Origin: Clostridia bacterium
GTDB taxonomy: Bacteria > Bacillota > Clostridia > Oscillospirales > Acutalibacteraceae
DNA: 64,000 nucleotides
NCBI GenBank assembly: GCA_017452785.1
Contig: JAFTLT010000034.1
Span: 1 to 64,000, forward strand
Reading direction: 5' to 3'
Positions within the stretch are counted from its first letter, which is position 1. The number at the start of each line of letters is the position of its first letter. The notes beneath the pieces were generated by a model that was given only the letters and a program-made list of their open reading frames with translations, was not told the DNA's origin and made no database searches. A program made the translations under genes and the position numbers. Positions 7,972 through 19,391 of the stretch are shown here, piece by piece.

Positions 7972-8230
7972 AAGTTTAACCTCCAAAAGTTTTTAATAAG
8001 TTTTAAGACTTTTTAATAATATCAGTAAACAGGAAAATTGTCAATATTTTTCCTGAATTCTGAAACCGATATGTTAATAATTTTTTATAAGCTTGTGCAG
8101 CTCACAATAGCTGCTCATTATCATATATGCGTGTAAGTGCATTGTCAGCAATTCATAATTCATAATTTTCTATACATTTTTCAAATTCTGTGATATAATA
8201 AGTTTAATTACAGCAAAAGGATGTTTTAAT

Positions 8231-11181
<2,951 letters not shown>

Positions 11182-11189
11182 GAATTAAA

Positions 11190-11217
11190 GGCAGTCTGTG
11201 AGGGCTGTCTTTTTTTG
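11190..11217 (+). terminator. Rho-independent terminator after ligA
   Basis: GGCAGTC (11190-11196) pairs with GGCTGTC (11203-11209) through two G-U pairs and is followed by eight T residues (11210-11217). It lies 8 nt after the ligA stop codon. Confidence 0.8.
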
Positions 11218-11274
11218 TACGCAGGGAAGAAAAGCGAAAAGGCGAGCCGAAGCCCGCCCATTATGTTATGATGC

Positions 11275-13080
11275 TTATTTAACTGTTACTTCCACAATGT
11301 TGCTTGTTTTTACTCCGTCAACGGTTTCATCATTAATGTGCACTTTAAAATAATATGTCTTGCCGCTTTCAAGATTTTTTATAGTTGCTGTTTCTTTCTT
11401 GTCATAGTGAGGGTACTCAAAAGTTTTGCCTGCAATCAGGTCTTCTTTAGATGTGTGGAAAAAAACATTATATGAAATCCATTCACCGCTTGACTCCCAA
11501 GTGAGCTTGACTACACCTGTTTTCTCAGATACGGCTACAAGATTTTTCGGTGCCGTCGCAAGTGTTCTTGTGTTGGCGGTTGTTTTTTCTCCGAAAACCA
11601 CATTGCCCTTGCTGTCTTTGTTATAAGGCTGAACTTTGAAAATGTAGCTGTAGCCTTTTTCAAGACCCTTCACTGTATAGGATGTTTTTCCTTTAATTGA
11701 GGCAATTTTGTTGTCTTTTCCTGTTTCTCTGTCATATAAATACACTCTGTAGCCTGTGGCACCGTTTACAGAGTCCCATGATAAAGTAATTTTATCAATG
11801 GTGCTTTCATAAGTTATTTTCTTAACTTTATCAAGCTTAAGCTTATAAAGTGTTCTTTTTTCAACTTTTCCACAGTCTGGGCAGGTTCTCTGCTTAGTGC
11901 CTGTTGCGGTGTAGGTTGCTTTTTTGGTTACTTTCCAAGAACCGTAGTTGTGCTTCACCTGAGCTTTGTCCACACTGTGCTTATAGCTGTCACCACATTC
12001 ACAAGTGTAGGTATATGTGCCGCCGTTTTTGCAGGTAGCTTTTCCGCTTTGCTTAAAGCTGTGGCTGTGTCTGTAATAAAACTCAACCTCAATGCCTCTT
12101 AGTTCAAGTGCTTCTCTCAGGGGTTCACTTGTCAGCTCATTCCACTTTTCCTCAGAGCCGGCAAAATAGATTTTTTCGAGGTTGGGAAGATTATTCAAAT
12201 CGCTTAATCCAAATGAAAGACCTTCTGTTGGAATGGTTTTTATGTATATACCTTTAACTGATGGTAACCTACCGCCAACCACCTCAGTTACTTCCACATA
12301 ATCCTCTTTTTTTGAACTTGTATCCTCAAAGACAATTTTTTCTAAGCTGTAACTACCGGAAATCAGACCACCCTCATCAAGCACATCAACGTTTTCAGGA
12401 ATAATAATCTTTTTAAAAGCAGTATCATCAAAAGCAGATCCGCCAAATGAAGTAATTGAATATGGTGAAGTTATTGCAGAAAGATTTTTACATCCTTTAA
12501 AAGCAAGATTGCCTATTTCGGTGCCATCTCCCGGCAATACAACTTTTTTCAGACTTTCGCAACCATAAAAGGCATAATCCGAAATCCTGCAACTAGTCGG
12601 AATAATAATTGTTTTCAAAGATTTCATCTCATAAAAAGCACCTACTCCAAAACTGTCAAGTTCAACGGGAAGATAAATCCTTTCTACATTCGGAAAAAAG
12701 TTAAAAGCAAAATCACCTATATATTTTACATTTCCCGGAATATTAATATTCTTAACAGGCGAGTACTTGTCTTCACATTCCGGATAAACAATTTCGTAAC
12801 CGGGTTCAATATTGCTGTTTGTATTTATTGCCTTTACCTCAATACCATTTATCTCATCAACAATATTGATTTTGGTTGTTGTCTCTGCAAGAGACTCATC
12901 ATAGAAAAAATCCGTAACAACATAATGCTCACCGTAATCATACTTGCCGTACTTCTGACTAGTGAGTTCATAAACAACATTGTCAATTACAACTGTTCCG
13001 TCGTCTGCACTTGCACTGAAAGACACACAGGCAATTACTGCAACGATAATAACTGAAATTAAAACTAATAGCTTTTTCAT
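11275..13080 (-). CDS. Secreted BspA-like leucine-rich repeat protein with two FN3 domains
   Basis: The product is a 601-aa exported surface or secreted protein. A signal peptide (about 1-25, ending FSASA) is followed by LRR_5/BspA-type repeats (about 110-235; recurring YIGDFAF, SFGVGAFYEM, ISDYAFYGC, EIGNLAFKGC units). A Cys-rich linker of the CEHS type seen in clostridial surface proteins follows (about 335-405; TYTCECGDSYKH, QRTCPDCGKV). Two fibronectin type III domains (about 415-600) end the protein. Such proteins mediate adhesion or carbohydrate-linked interactions; no enzyme domain is seen. AAAGGATG precedes the ATG. The next gene on the same strand (13154-14341) is also secreted, so this may be a small exported cluster. 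Confidence 0.82.
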   Translation of the reverse strand: MKKLLVLISVIIVAVIACVSFSASADDGTVVIDNVVYELTSQKYGKYDYGEHYVVTDFFYDESLAETTTKINIVDEINGIEVKAINTNSNIEPGYEIVYPECEDKYSPVKNINIPGNVKYIGDFAFNFFPNVERIYLPVELDSFGVGAFYEMKSLKTIIIPTSCRISDYAFYGCESLKKVVLPGDGTEIGNLAFKGCKNLSAITSPYSITSFGGSAFDDTAFKKIIIPENVDVLDEGGLISGSYSLEKIVFEDTSSKKEDYVEVTEVVGGRLPSVKGIYIKTIPTEGLSFGLSDLNNLPNLEKIYFAGSEEKWNELTSEPLREALELRGIEVEFYYRHSHSFKQSGKATCKNGGTYTYTCECGDSYKHSVDKAQVKHNYGSWKVTKKATYTATGTKQRTCPDCGKVEKRTLYKLKLDKVKKITYESTIDKITLSWDSVNGATGYRVYLYDRETGKDNKIASIKGKTSYTVKGLEKGYSYIFKVQPYNKDSKGNVVFGEKTTANTRTLATAPKNLVAVSEKTGVVKLTWESSGEWISYNVFFHTSKEDLIAGKTFEYPHYDKKETATIKNLESGKTYYFKVHINDETVDGVKTSNIVEVTVK

Positions 13081-13153
13081 ACTATCATCCTTTCTTGGTA
13101 AATTTTACCATATTTATGATATATGAATTCTGTGAAATCTATGTGTAATATAA

Positions 13154-14341
13154 TTAAACTTTATCAGACAACTTGAATGTTTTACCGTCTTGCCGGTTTA
13201 TTCTGTATACACCATCCCCATCCCATCTATCAGCAATATTTTTATTTTGACCGGAAATGTATTTTTTATAGTACGCATCAGTATAAACCACATTAAAAGT
13301 TGCAATTAAATTTCCGTTTGCAGTAATACCCATAGACTCGACCTCAAATTTTTCATATACAGTAATGCCATCCACTTTATAATCATCCATATATATTTTA
13401 ATTTTATCCGGTGTGTAACATCTGTAGCCGGCATATGTTTCATTACTTGTTCCATCAATATCTGCCCATAATATAACGTTGTTTGCTTTGTGATAATATG
13501 GACTTGTGGTATCTCCACCACCATACCATCTTCCAATAAACAATCCATATCCTTGCAGATAATAAATATCTTGTCTGCTTGCATCACTCTTTACTACGCT
13601 GTTTTTGACAAGGAATATATCATCAGGGTCACTTGAAACAACAAACTCACCATTTATAATTTCTGCTCTCGTAAAACCATTGTACTGTGATCTGTCCACT
13701 CCGCTGATACCTTTACCAATTATAAATTTACCCGTTGATTCAGCTCTTGTTATTGTTGAAAATCCACCTGTATACGCTACATATGGATTTGATACTCTTT
13801 GAGATTCATCGGGATTTATAACCATGGGTTGCATAATTTTGTAATTACCGTCACCCAACCCTTTAGAAAGAATTTCTGTTGCAACTGTTATATTTTCTTC
13901 CGTTGCTATTAAAGCTGCCTTGTCTTCAATATACTTTCGGCTGATTCTTATTATTTCATTTCCTTCTTCCCCTTTTGGGCTTGCACAAATATATATGTAA
14001 TTTGTATCTACTGTCATGCCATTAGCATGTCCGGCATCGTAAATACTGAACGCAGCTTTTCTTTTCCAATTCGAAATATCAGGAAAATAGTAAAGAACTG
14101 CATTAGCGTTATCTCCGTCTATTTTAATTGCGTACAAACAATTCTTACTGCTCCTTGAAACAGCCATTGCTTGAACTCCGAAACAATCAACACCACTTGA
14201 AGCAAACAAATCTGGCAAATCGGCACGCCTCACAACATCTGTATTAATCACTTCTCCTGCCGCCGAGGCCTCAATGCTCATGCCGAATGTTGTTACAAAA
14301 ATTAGTAAGATTGCTGTTAAAATTCTGAGTTGTTTTTTCAT
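13154..14341 (-). CDS. Secreted protein of unknown function, probably beta-propeller-like
   Basis: The product has 395 aa from ATG 14341 (GGATTTAAAAAC precedes it; an ATG 18 nt further upstream overlaps the AAAGGA ribosome site). A signal peptide (about 1-25, ending IEASAA) is followed by a long beta-rich region with repeated short strands and turns such as YIYICASPKG, NPYVAYTGGF, QDIYYLQGYGLF and NVILWADIDG. This fits a six- or seven-bladed propeller or a sensor-like ectodomain, but I cannot assign a family. No catalytic motif stands out. It lies upstream of the LRR/FN3 gene with 73 nt between them, so the two may be expressed together. Confidence 0.6.
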   Translation of the reverse strand: MKKQLRILTAILLIFVTTFGMSIEASAAGEVINTDVVRRADLPDLFASSGVDCFGVQAMAVSRSSKNCLYAIKIDGDNANAVLYYFPDISNWKRKAAFSIYDAGHANGMTVDTNYIYICASPKGEEGNEIIRISRKYIEDKAALIATEENITVATEILSKGLGDGNYKIMQPMVINPDESQRVSNPYVAYTGGFSTITRAESTGKFIIGKGISGVDRSQYNGFTRAEIINGEFVVSSDPDDIFLVKNSVVKSDASRQDIYYLQGYGLFIGRWYGGGDTTSPYYHKANNVILWADIDGTSNETYAGYRCYTPDKIKIYMDDYKVDGITVYEKFEVESMGITANGNLIATFNVVYTDAYYKKYISGQNKNIADRWDGDGVYRINRQDGKTFKLSDKV

Positions 14342-14516
14342 GTTTTTAAATCCTTTCATGTTAAATTTGTGTTGGTGTTTTTAATTATTAAATTTTCCTC
14401 CTTTCTATAGTATAAGTTCAAAATTTTATAAAAAGTAACACAAAAAATCTATTAAGAATTATTAAGCCTTGCTCGGCGGGAACAACAGTTTAAGCTACCG
14501 AAAGCCAAAGCGCGTA

Positions 14517-14548
14517 CAAAAAAAGAGACGGAAAGCTCCGCCTCTTTT
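14517..14548 (-). terminator. Rho-independent terminator of the oadB/oadG-like unit
   Basis: On the minus strand AGAGGCGGA pairs with TCCGTCTCT (plus arms about 14524-14532 and 14537-14545), and a run of T follows (plus A-run 14513-14523). It lies 14 nt after the small gene ending at 14562. Confidence 0.85.
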
Positions 14549-14561
14549 AACGTGTATGTGA

Positions 14562-14717
14562 TTATTCTTCGTCTTTCTTTTCCTTTTTCTCAGGGATGTT
14601 GTTGAGGGTGTTAACCACAAAAACAATAACAAGTGTAACAACAAATATTGCAAGCATACCCTTGCCCATATAGGGAAGTGAGCCTAAGAAAGCCTCAAAA
14701 TCTAAATTAAAATTCAT
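14562..14717 (-). CDS. Small single-helix OadG-like subunit (51 aa)
   Basis: A 51-aa protein is encoded directly downstream of oadB, 23 nt after its stop, with GAGGAGG before the ATG. A hydrophobic helix (about residues 17-35, MGKGMLAIFVVTLVIVFVV) is followed by the charged tail NIPEKKEKKDEE. This is the size and layout of gamma/delta-like anchoring subunits of sodium-pumping decarboxylases (OadG/MmdD families), although those usually have a Pro/Ala-rich tail. It probably anchors or assembles the complex with OadB in the membrane. The assignment rests on size, topology and position. Confidence 0.7.
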   Translation of the reverse strand: MNFNLDFEAFLGSLPYMGKGMLAIFVVTLVIVFVVNTLNNIPEKKEKKDEE

Positions 14718-14740
14718 AGTGTTTTTCCTCCTCGTTTCTT

Positions 14741-15844
14741 TTAGCTGAAGAATGTAAGAATGAGACCGCCTGCGATAACTGAAGCAATCTGACCTGAAAC
14801 GTTAACACCGATTGAGTGCATAAGCAGGAAATTCTGATTGTCTTCCTGAAGACCCATCTTATGAACAACACGGGCTGACATGGGGAATGCCGAGATACCT
14901 GCAGCACCGATCATGGGATTGATCTTCTTCTTTAAGAAGAGGTTCATAAACTTTGCGAGCATAACGCCTGCAAATGTGTCGAAGATGAATGCGAAAAGAC
15001 CAAGGCCGATGATGAGAAGTGTGTCAACCTTAAGGAAATCCTCTGCACGCATCTGTGAAGCGATGGTAATGCCAAGGAAGATTGTGATAAGGTTTGCAAG
15101 CACTTTCTGTGCTGTTTCTGAAAGAGAGTTGAGCACTCCGCATTCACGAATAAGGTTACCGAACATAAGGAAACCTATAAGTGCAACAGCATCGGGAGCA
15201 ACAAGACCAACAATGATTGTTACAACTATGGGGAAAAGTATCTTTGTCAGCTTTGAAGGTGTTTTACCAACTGTGTTATCCATGCGGATAAGACGTTCCT
15301 TCTTAGTTGTGCAAAGCTTGATAATAGGCGGCTGTACCAAGGGAACAAGTGCCATATATGAATATGCGGCAACCATGATAGCACCGATATATTTTGAGCC
15401 GAGCTCCATTGAAACTGCAATAGCTGTGGGGCCGTCAGCAGCACCGATAATACCGATTGAAGCAGCATCCTTGATGTCAAAGCCTAAAAGTGATGCGAGA
15501 CAGAGTGTGAAGAAGATACCGAACTGTGCCGCCGCACCGAACAGCATCAGCTTCGGATTTGTCAATAGCGGCGTAAAGTCAATCATTGCGCCGATACCTA
15601 TAAACAAAATAAGCGGCATAAGCTCACCGAACTCGTTTGAAATACCGAACTTGAAGAGCACATCAATTACATGCTGAGCACCTGAGTTGGGTAGGTTGAT
15701 AAGAATAGCACCAAAGCCCATGGGGAGAAGCAGTGAGGGTTCCATTTCTTTTGCAATTGCAAGATAAATGAGCACACCGCCAATGACCCACATGATAACC
15801 TGAGGCCATGTGATAGTTAACAGATTTTCATACAAAATTTCCAT
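14741..15844 (-). CDS. oadB: Sodium-translocating decarboxylase beta subunit
   Basis: The 367-aa polytopic membrane protein has about nine to eleven hydrophobic helices. It carries the family signature GAADGPTAI, whose Asp corresponds to the essential Asp203 of Klebsiella OadB, and the C-terminal NPMIGAAGISAFPMSARVVH. Beta subunits decarboxylate carboxybiotin and couple this to Na+ export in oxaloacetate, methylmalonyl-CoA or glutaconyl-CoA decarboxylases. The substrate depends on an alpha subunit, and neither that nor a biotin carrier gene is in this window. The start follows CGGAGG. It is followed by the 51-aa anchor-like gene and a terminator, so this is a two-gene unit. Confidence 0.93.
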   Translation of the reverse strand: MEILYENLLTITWPQVIMWVIGGVLIYLAIAKEMEPSLLLPMGFGAILINLPNSGAQHVIDVLFKFGISNEFGELMPLILFIGIGAMIDFTPLLTNPKLMLFGAAAQFGIFFTLCLASLLGFDIKDAASIGIIGAADGPTAIAVSMELGSKYIGAIMVAAYSYMALVPLVQPPIIKLCTTKKERLIRMDNTVGKTPSKLTKILFPIVVTIIVGLVAPDAVALIGFLMFGNLIRECGVLNSLSETAQKVLANLITIFLGITIASQMRAEDFLKVDTLLIIGLGLFAFIFDTFAGVMLAKFMNLFLKKKINPMIGAAGISAFPMSARVVHKMGLQEDNQNFLLMHSIGVNVSGQIASVIAGGLILTFFS

Positions 15845-15982
15845 TTTTTACCTCCGTGAAAACTGCAAATGATATATATAAATTATCATTCGCAAAAATT
15901 GTCAGGATATATTATATATTTAACCTTGACAAGTGTCAAGAGGATATTCAAAATTAACTTCTTGTTAAACTTTTAAATCAAC

Positions 15983-16006
15983 ACAGCTCCCCTTGCGGAG
16001 AGCTGT
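15983..16006 (-). terminator. Hairpin terminator after the lipase-like gene
   Basis: Plus-strand arms ACAGCTCCCC (15983-15992) and GGAGAGCTGT (15997-16006) give a ten-pair stem with one G-U and a four-base loop. On the minus strand the stem is followed by GTTGATTTAAAAG, so the T-tract is weak. Confidence 0.65.
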
Positions 16007-16012
16007 CGTGAC

Positions 16013-17647
16013 TTATTTGTTTGAAGATGCTTCAATTTTTGCTTTGAGTAAAGCGATAAGCTCGTTAAACCAATTCTTAAATGTTTCTATAAATTGTCTG
16101 ATTTTTCCAAGCAGGGTATCAGGCTTCTCCGCCTGCCAGTTGGTTACATTGCAGTTGTCTTCTGTCATGGGTACCATAAGGCCTGTGCTGCTGTTATAAA
16201 CCATAAACTGTGTGTATTCAAAATCATCAATCGTCAGCTGTCTGTCGGCAGTAGCAACAATATGCATAATATTATTTTCACACAATGACCAGTTTGAATG
16301 GCTTGAACCCTTTGTGAACCATGTATAATCAGGATAAATGCATGTAGAAGCATCAATCTGCTTATCGGGTGAAATATATCTGCCTTTGCCCTCAGCTATA
16401 CGTGCGGCAATATACTCGTCACTGAGTGTGTCGTAAACAGTTGATGTTGTTGCGCCGAAGGATGATCTTGTGACAGATGCAAACTGATCAGCAACTGCAC
16501 TGTTTGACTCAATAATCGGAACAATCTGATAGCCGTATTTTGAAATTGCACCCACATTAACGCCGTTTTGCTTTATGTTTCTATATAAATCGGGCACATT
16601 TTTACGTACTGTTTCGTGATAGTTATTCAGTTTTTTAATAAGTCCTGCATACTGAATGCGCTTTTCGCTGCCCTCAGAGCCGAAAACATATTGAATTGCC
16701 GTATCATAATCCTCAACCGTAACAGCAGACCAATAGCTTGGCCATGTGTAGAAGGTGGAAAGAGCAAGAGCAGATGTCATGCCGACAACCAGCTTTTCAT
16801 AAAGCAGTGCCTCTATGGTGTCAATGGCACCGTCAACAATTCCGCTTTCAACAGCAAGATCTATTGTTGAAGTAATAAACGAATCCAGATTAACCCAGCC
16901 GAGTGCATTGACATCTTTAAGAAGTCTTGAAACTGCTCTGCCGTCCACACTGAATTTTCCACTGATGGTTTCACTTAAAATTTCAGCACCGTTTGCCACT
17001 GTGCCGTTGAAGCCTATACCGTGTATATCATCTAGACCGTATTTGGCAATGTACGCCATCACAACTGATGTGCCGAGGCATCTTGCAACAATTGCAACTT
17101 TAGGTGCACCTGTTGCCTTTTTGATATCCTTTATATATGCATTGAATTCGTCAGCAATTGCCATGGGGTCAAGACGCCAGTCATACCAGAATCTGTAATC
17201 ATAAAGACCGTAATATCCTTTGCCTTCTCTGGCATCTGTAACACGTGCATTCGCCATATAATCCTTACGCTGCTGAGATATACCTGAGCCGTCAGAAACT
17301 TCACCATTGCTGTCAAGACGGCATTTTTCAAATATCTCACCTATCTCTTTTTCAAGGTTCTCATAAAAGCTGTCCCAATCATCTTTTGCAAGACCTTCAA
17401 GAAGCATAGGCTGTATGACATTAAGCACTGACTGCTTCAAATCACCGTCCTCAACCGATGTAAACATACTCATAATTTTTGAGAAACGGAACACCTCGTT
17501 ACCCTGAGCATCATATATTGAGTCGCCGTCACCTGAAATAAGAATAACAGGAATCTGACTTTGTGAGTTGCTCCAACCGGCATATGCAGGAAGAGTAAGG
17601 CTGAAAGTCATAAAAACAATTAACAGTAAAGATAAGAATTTTTTCAT
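16013..17647 (-). CDS. Secreted alpha/beta-hydrolase (LCAT/lipase-like) with Cys at the nucleophile position
   Basis: The product is a 544-aa exported protein. A signal peptide (1-23, ending PAYA) is followed by an alpha/beta-hydrolase-like core: IPVILISGDGD (32-42), a strand and nucleophile elbow VAIVARCLGTS (184-194), and GIGFNGTVANGAEIL after it. Lipases of the LCAT type have AHSMGG at the elbow; here it is ARCLGT, placing Cys190 where Ser is expected. The large insert (about 60-180) and the late histidine near SHSNWS fit a lid and a candidate catalytic His. The C-terminal tail is amphipathic and helical (KIRQFIETFKNWFNELIALL). It is either a Cys-nucleophile esterase/acyltransferase or an inactive relative. 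AAAGGAG precedes the ATG, and a good SigA promoter lies upstream. Confidence 0.7.
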   Translation of the reverse strand: MKKFLSLLLIVFMTFSLTLPAYAGWSNSQSQIPVILISGDGDSIYDAQGNEVFRFSKIMSMFTSVEDGDLKQSVLNVIQPMLLEGLAKDDWDSFYENLEKEIGEIFEKCRLDSNGEVSDGSGISQQRKDYMANARVTDAREGKGYYGLYDYRFWYDWRLDPMAIADEFNAYIKDIKKATGAPKVAIVARCLGTSVVMAYIAKYGLDDIHGIGFNGTVANGAEILSETISGKFSVDGRAVSRLLKDVNALGWVNLDSFITSTIDLAVESGIVDGAIDTIEALLYEKLVVGMTSALALSTFYTWPSYWSAVTVEDYDTAIQYVFGSEGSEKRIQYAGLIKKLNNYHETVRKNVPDLYRNIKQNGVNVGAISKYGYQIVPIIESNSAVADQFASVTRSSFGATTSTVYDTLSDEYIAARIAEGKGRYISPDKQIDASTCIYPDYTWFTKGSSHSNWSLCENNIMHIVATADRQLTIDDFEYTQFMVYNSSTGLMVPMTEDNCNVTNWQAEKPDTLLGKIRQFIETFKNWFNELIALLKAKIEASSNK

Positions 17648-17697
17648 TCAGAAAACTCCTTTGATGTAATAATTTACTAGTTAAATTTATTACAATT

Positions 17698-17726
17698 AGT
17701 ATATAAATTTCGTACAAAATTGTTAA
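17698..17726 (-). promoter_or_regulatory. SigA-type promoter of the lipase-like gene
   Basis: The minus strand reads TTAACA (17726-17721), 17 nt, TATACT (17703-17698). It lies about 50 bp upstream of the ATG at 17647, giving a leader of about 45 nt. Confidence 0.7.
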
Positions 17727-17790
17727 CATAAAGTTAATATTCAACAAAATTTAGTTACAGTTTTGTAATATTTCTCAAATAAAAATAATA

Positions 17791-17811
17791 CCCTCTGCCA
17801 AAAACAGAGAG
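17791..17811 (-). terminator. Rho-independent terminator after the rRNA methyltransferase gene
   Basis: Minus-strand CTCTCTG pairs with CAGAGGG (plus arms 17791-17797 and 17805-17811) and is followed by TATTATTTTTATTT. It is 20 nt after the stop of the gene ending at 17831. Confidence 0.8.
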
Positions 17812-17830
17812 CATTAGAAAATATTTCATC

Positions 17831-18946
17831 TTATTTAAAGTACATGTAAAGCTGACACTTTATCATACCATTATAAAGCTTACGGCGTTTATCTGCCTTT
17901 CTGCCGAAGAAGACCTCGAAATCTTCACTGGGGCTTATTATATTGTATGCCCAGCCTCTTTGCTGCGGGAAGCATTTGCCCATTGTTTTATAAAGAAGCT
18001 CTGCCTGCTGGAGGTCGAGAAGTCTTTCACCGTAAGGCGGATTGCATATAACTGTTCCTTTTTCGCTCCTAGGCGTAAAATCTCTTATATCCTTTTTTTC
18101 AAAGGTGATAAATTTATCAACCCCTGCCCTCTTAGCATTTGCAAGAGCAACCTCAAGAGATCTCTCGTCAATGTCAGAACCGTAGCAGACAAACTGAGAA
18201 TCCGTAAGCGCAAGACTTCTTGCTCTGTCTCTTTCTTCGTTCCACACACTTTCGGGAATGCTTTCCCATCTTTCGGCAGTGAAATGTCTGTTGACACCGG
18301 GAGCCATATTGTTGACAAGCATTGCACCCTCAATAAGTATTGTGCCCGAACCACACATAGGGTCATAAAGTGTATGATAAGGTCTGAGTCTTGCAAGACA
18401 GCAAAGTGAGGCGGCAAGAGTTTCCTTCATAGGTGCGCCGTTTGACTCAAGACGGTAACCTCTTTTGTGAAGTCCGTAACCTGAAGTGTCAATAAGCAGG
18501 CTGACCTGATTTTTCATAATAGAAAACTGAATCTGATAAAGCGGACCTGTTTCCTCAAACCAAGAGATATTATATTTGCTCTTGAGTCTTTCAACAACAG
18601 CCTTTTTGATAATCGACTGACAGTCGCTGACGCTGAAAAGTGCAGAGTTTAATGAATAGCCCTTAACAGGAAAAGCATCATATGCACCTATCCACTGCTC
18701 CCAAGGAAGAGCCTTTGTGCCCTGAAACAGCTCCTCAAAGGTCTTTGCCTCAAATCTGCCAACGAGAATCTGAATTCTTTCAGCGTAGCGTGAGCAGATA
18801 TTTGCTCTTGCCAACAGGTTTTCGTCACCGCTGAAAAGTACTCTGCCGTTTTCGGAAACGACATTTTCAGCACCAAGCTCCTTCATTTCGTCAGCAATAA
18901 GCTTTTCCAGTCCGAGAAGACACGGAATAACAAAATTAATTTTCAT
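17831..18946 (-). CDS. THUMP-domain class I rRNA methyltransferase (RlmL/YpsC-like)
   Basis: The 371-aa protein combines an N-terminal THUMP-type RNA-binding region (about 45-155) with a Rossmann methyltransferase domain. The SAM motif is DPMCGSGTILIEGA (about 193-206), the acidic loop is CYGSDIDERSLEVA and the catalytic motif is CNPPYGERL. This is the layout of the guanine-N2 methyltransferase family that includes the N-terminal half of E. coli RlmL (23S rRNA G2445) and Bacillus YpsC. It is expected to methylate a 23S rRNA guanine. AAAGGAT precedes the ATG. It stands alone with a terminator. Confidence 0.88.
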   Translation of the reverse strand: MKINFVIPCLLGLEKLIADEMKELGAENVVSENGRVLFSGDENLLARANICSRYAERIQILVGRFEAKTFEELFQGTKALPWEQWIGAYDAFPVKGYSLNSALFSVSDCQSIIKKAVVERLKSKYNISWFEETGPLYQIQFSIMKNQVSLLIDTSGYGLHKRGYRLESNGAPMKETLAASLCCLARLRPYHTLYDPMCGSGTILIEGAMLVNNMAPGVNRHFTAERWESIPESVWNEERDRARSLALTDSQFVCYGSDIDERSLEVALANAKRAGVDKFITFEKKDIRDFTPRSEKGTVICNPPYGERLLDLQQAELLYKTMGKCFPQQRGWAYNIISPSEDFEVFFGRKADKRRKLYNGMIKCQLYMYFK

Positions 18947-19391
18947 TATACTATCCTTTCACATCCCGATTTTTTACGGAATATTGGTGTTAAGTTTTTC
19001 GCATAGATTATATATTAAATGATATTCATTGTCAAGAACCGGCTTTTTAAATAAAAACACTTTCTTTAAGATCGGCTGCAGCCTGATTATTCCCAATTGA
19101 AATTATTACACCAAGTCATTAATTTAATTTTTTTTAATTTTGAGGAAATGATGCGTTTACTTTTGAGACAAAATATTGCAATTTGTTTACTAAGTCTTAT
19201 ATTTTAAATATTATTTATAATATTAATACTTTGTTAACATTATTGTTACATATTGTACAAAACCGCACATTATTATATGTAAAAAATAAAGAGTAAAGCA
19301 TCATTTGTTTACGAAGTTAAAATTTAGACATATATTAACACTTTGTAACATAACAATAGAATTCAAATAAAATGTGAAAAGAGGTATGATT
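18947..19391. other. Long AT-rich divergent intergenic region
   Basis: There are 445 bp without a gene, very AT-rich from about 19120. It must hold the promoters of the methyltransferase gene (minus) and the E2-like gene (plus). Recurrent GTTAACA/GTAACA words (for example around 19231-19250 and 19337-19350) recall the promoter area upstream of the lipase-like gene. No stem typical of a known riboswitch was found by eye. Confidence 0.5.

Noticed and set aside
14880-15677. Long plus-strand ORF of 265 aa opposite oadB
   Set aside because: It is the mirror frame of a strongly conserved membrane protein gene; it has no ribosome site and a composition typical of antisense frames.
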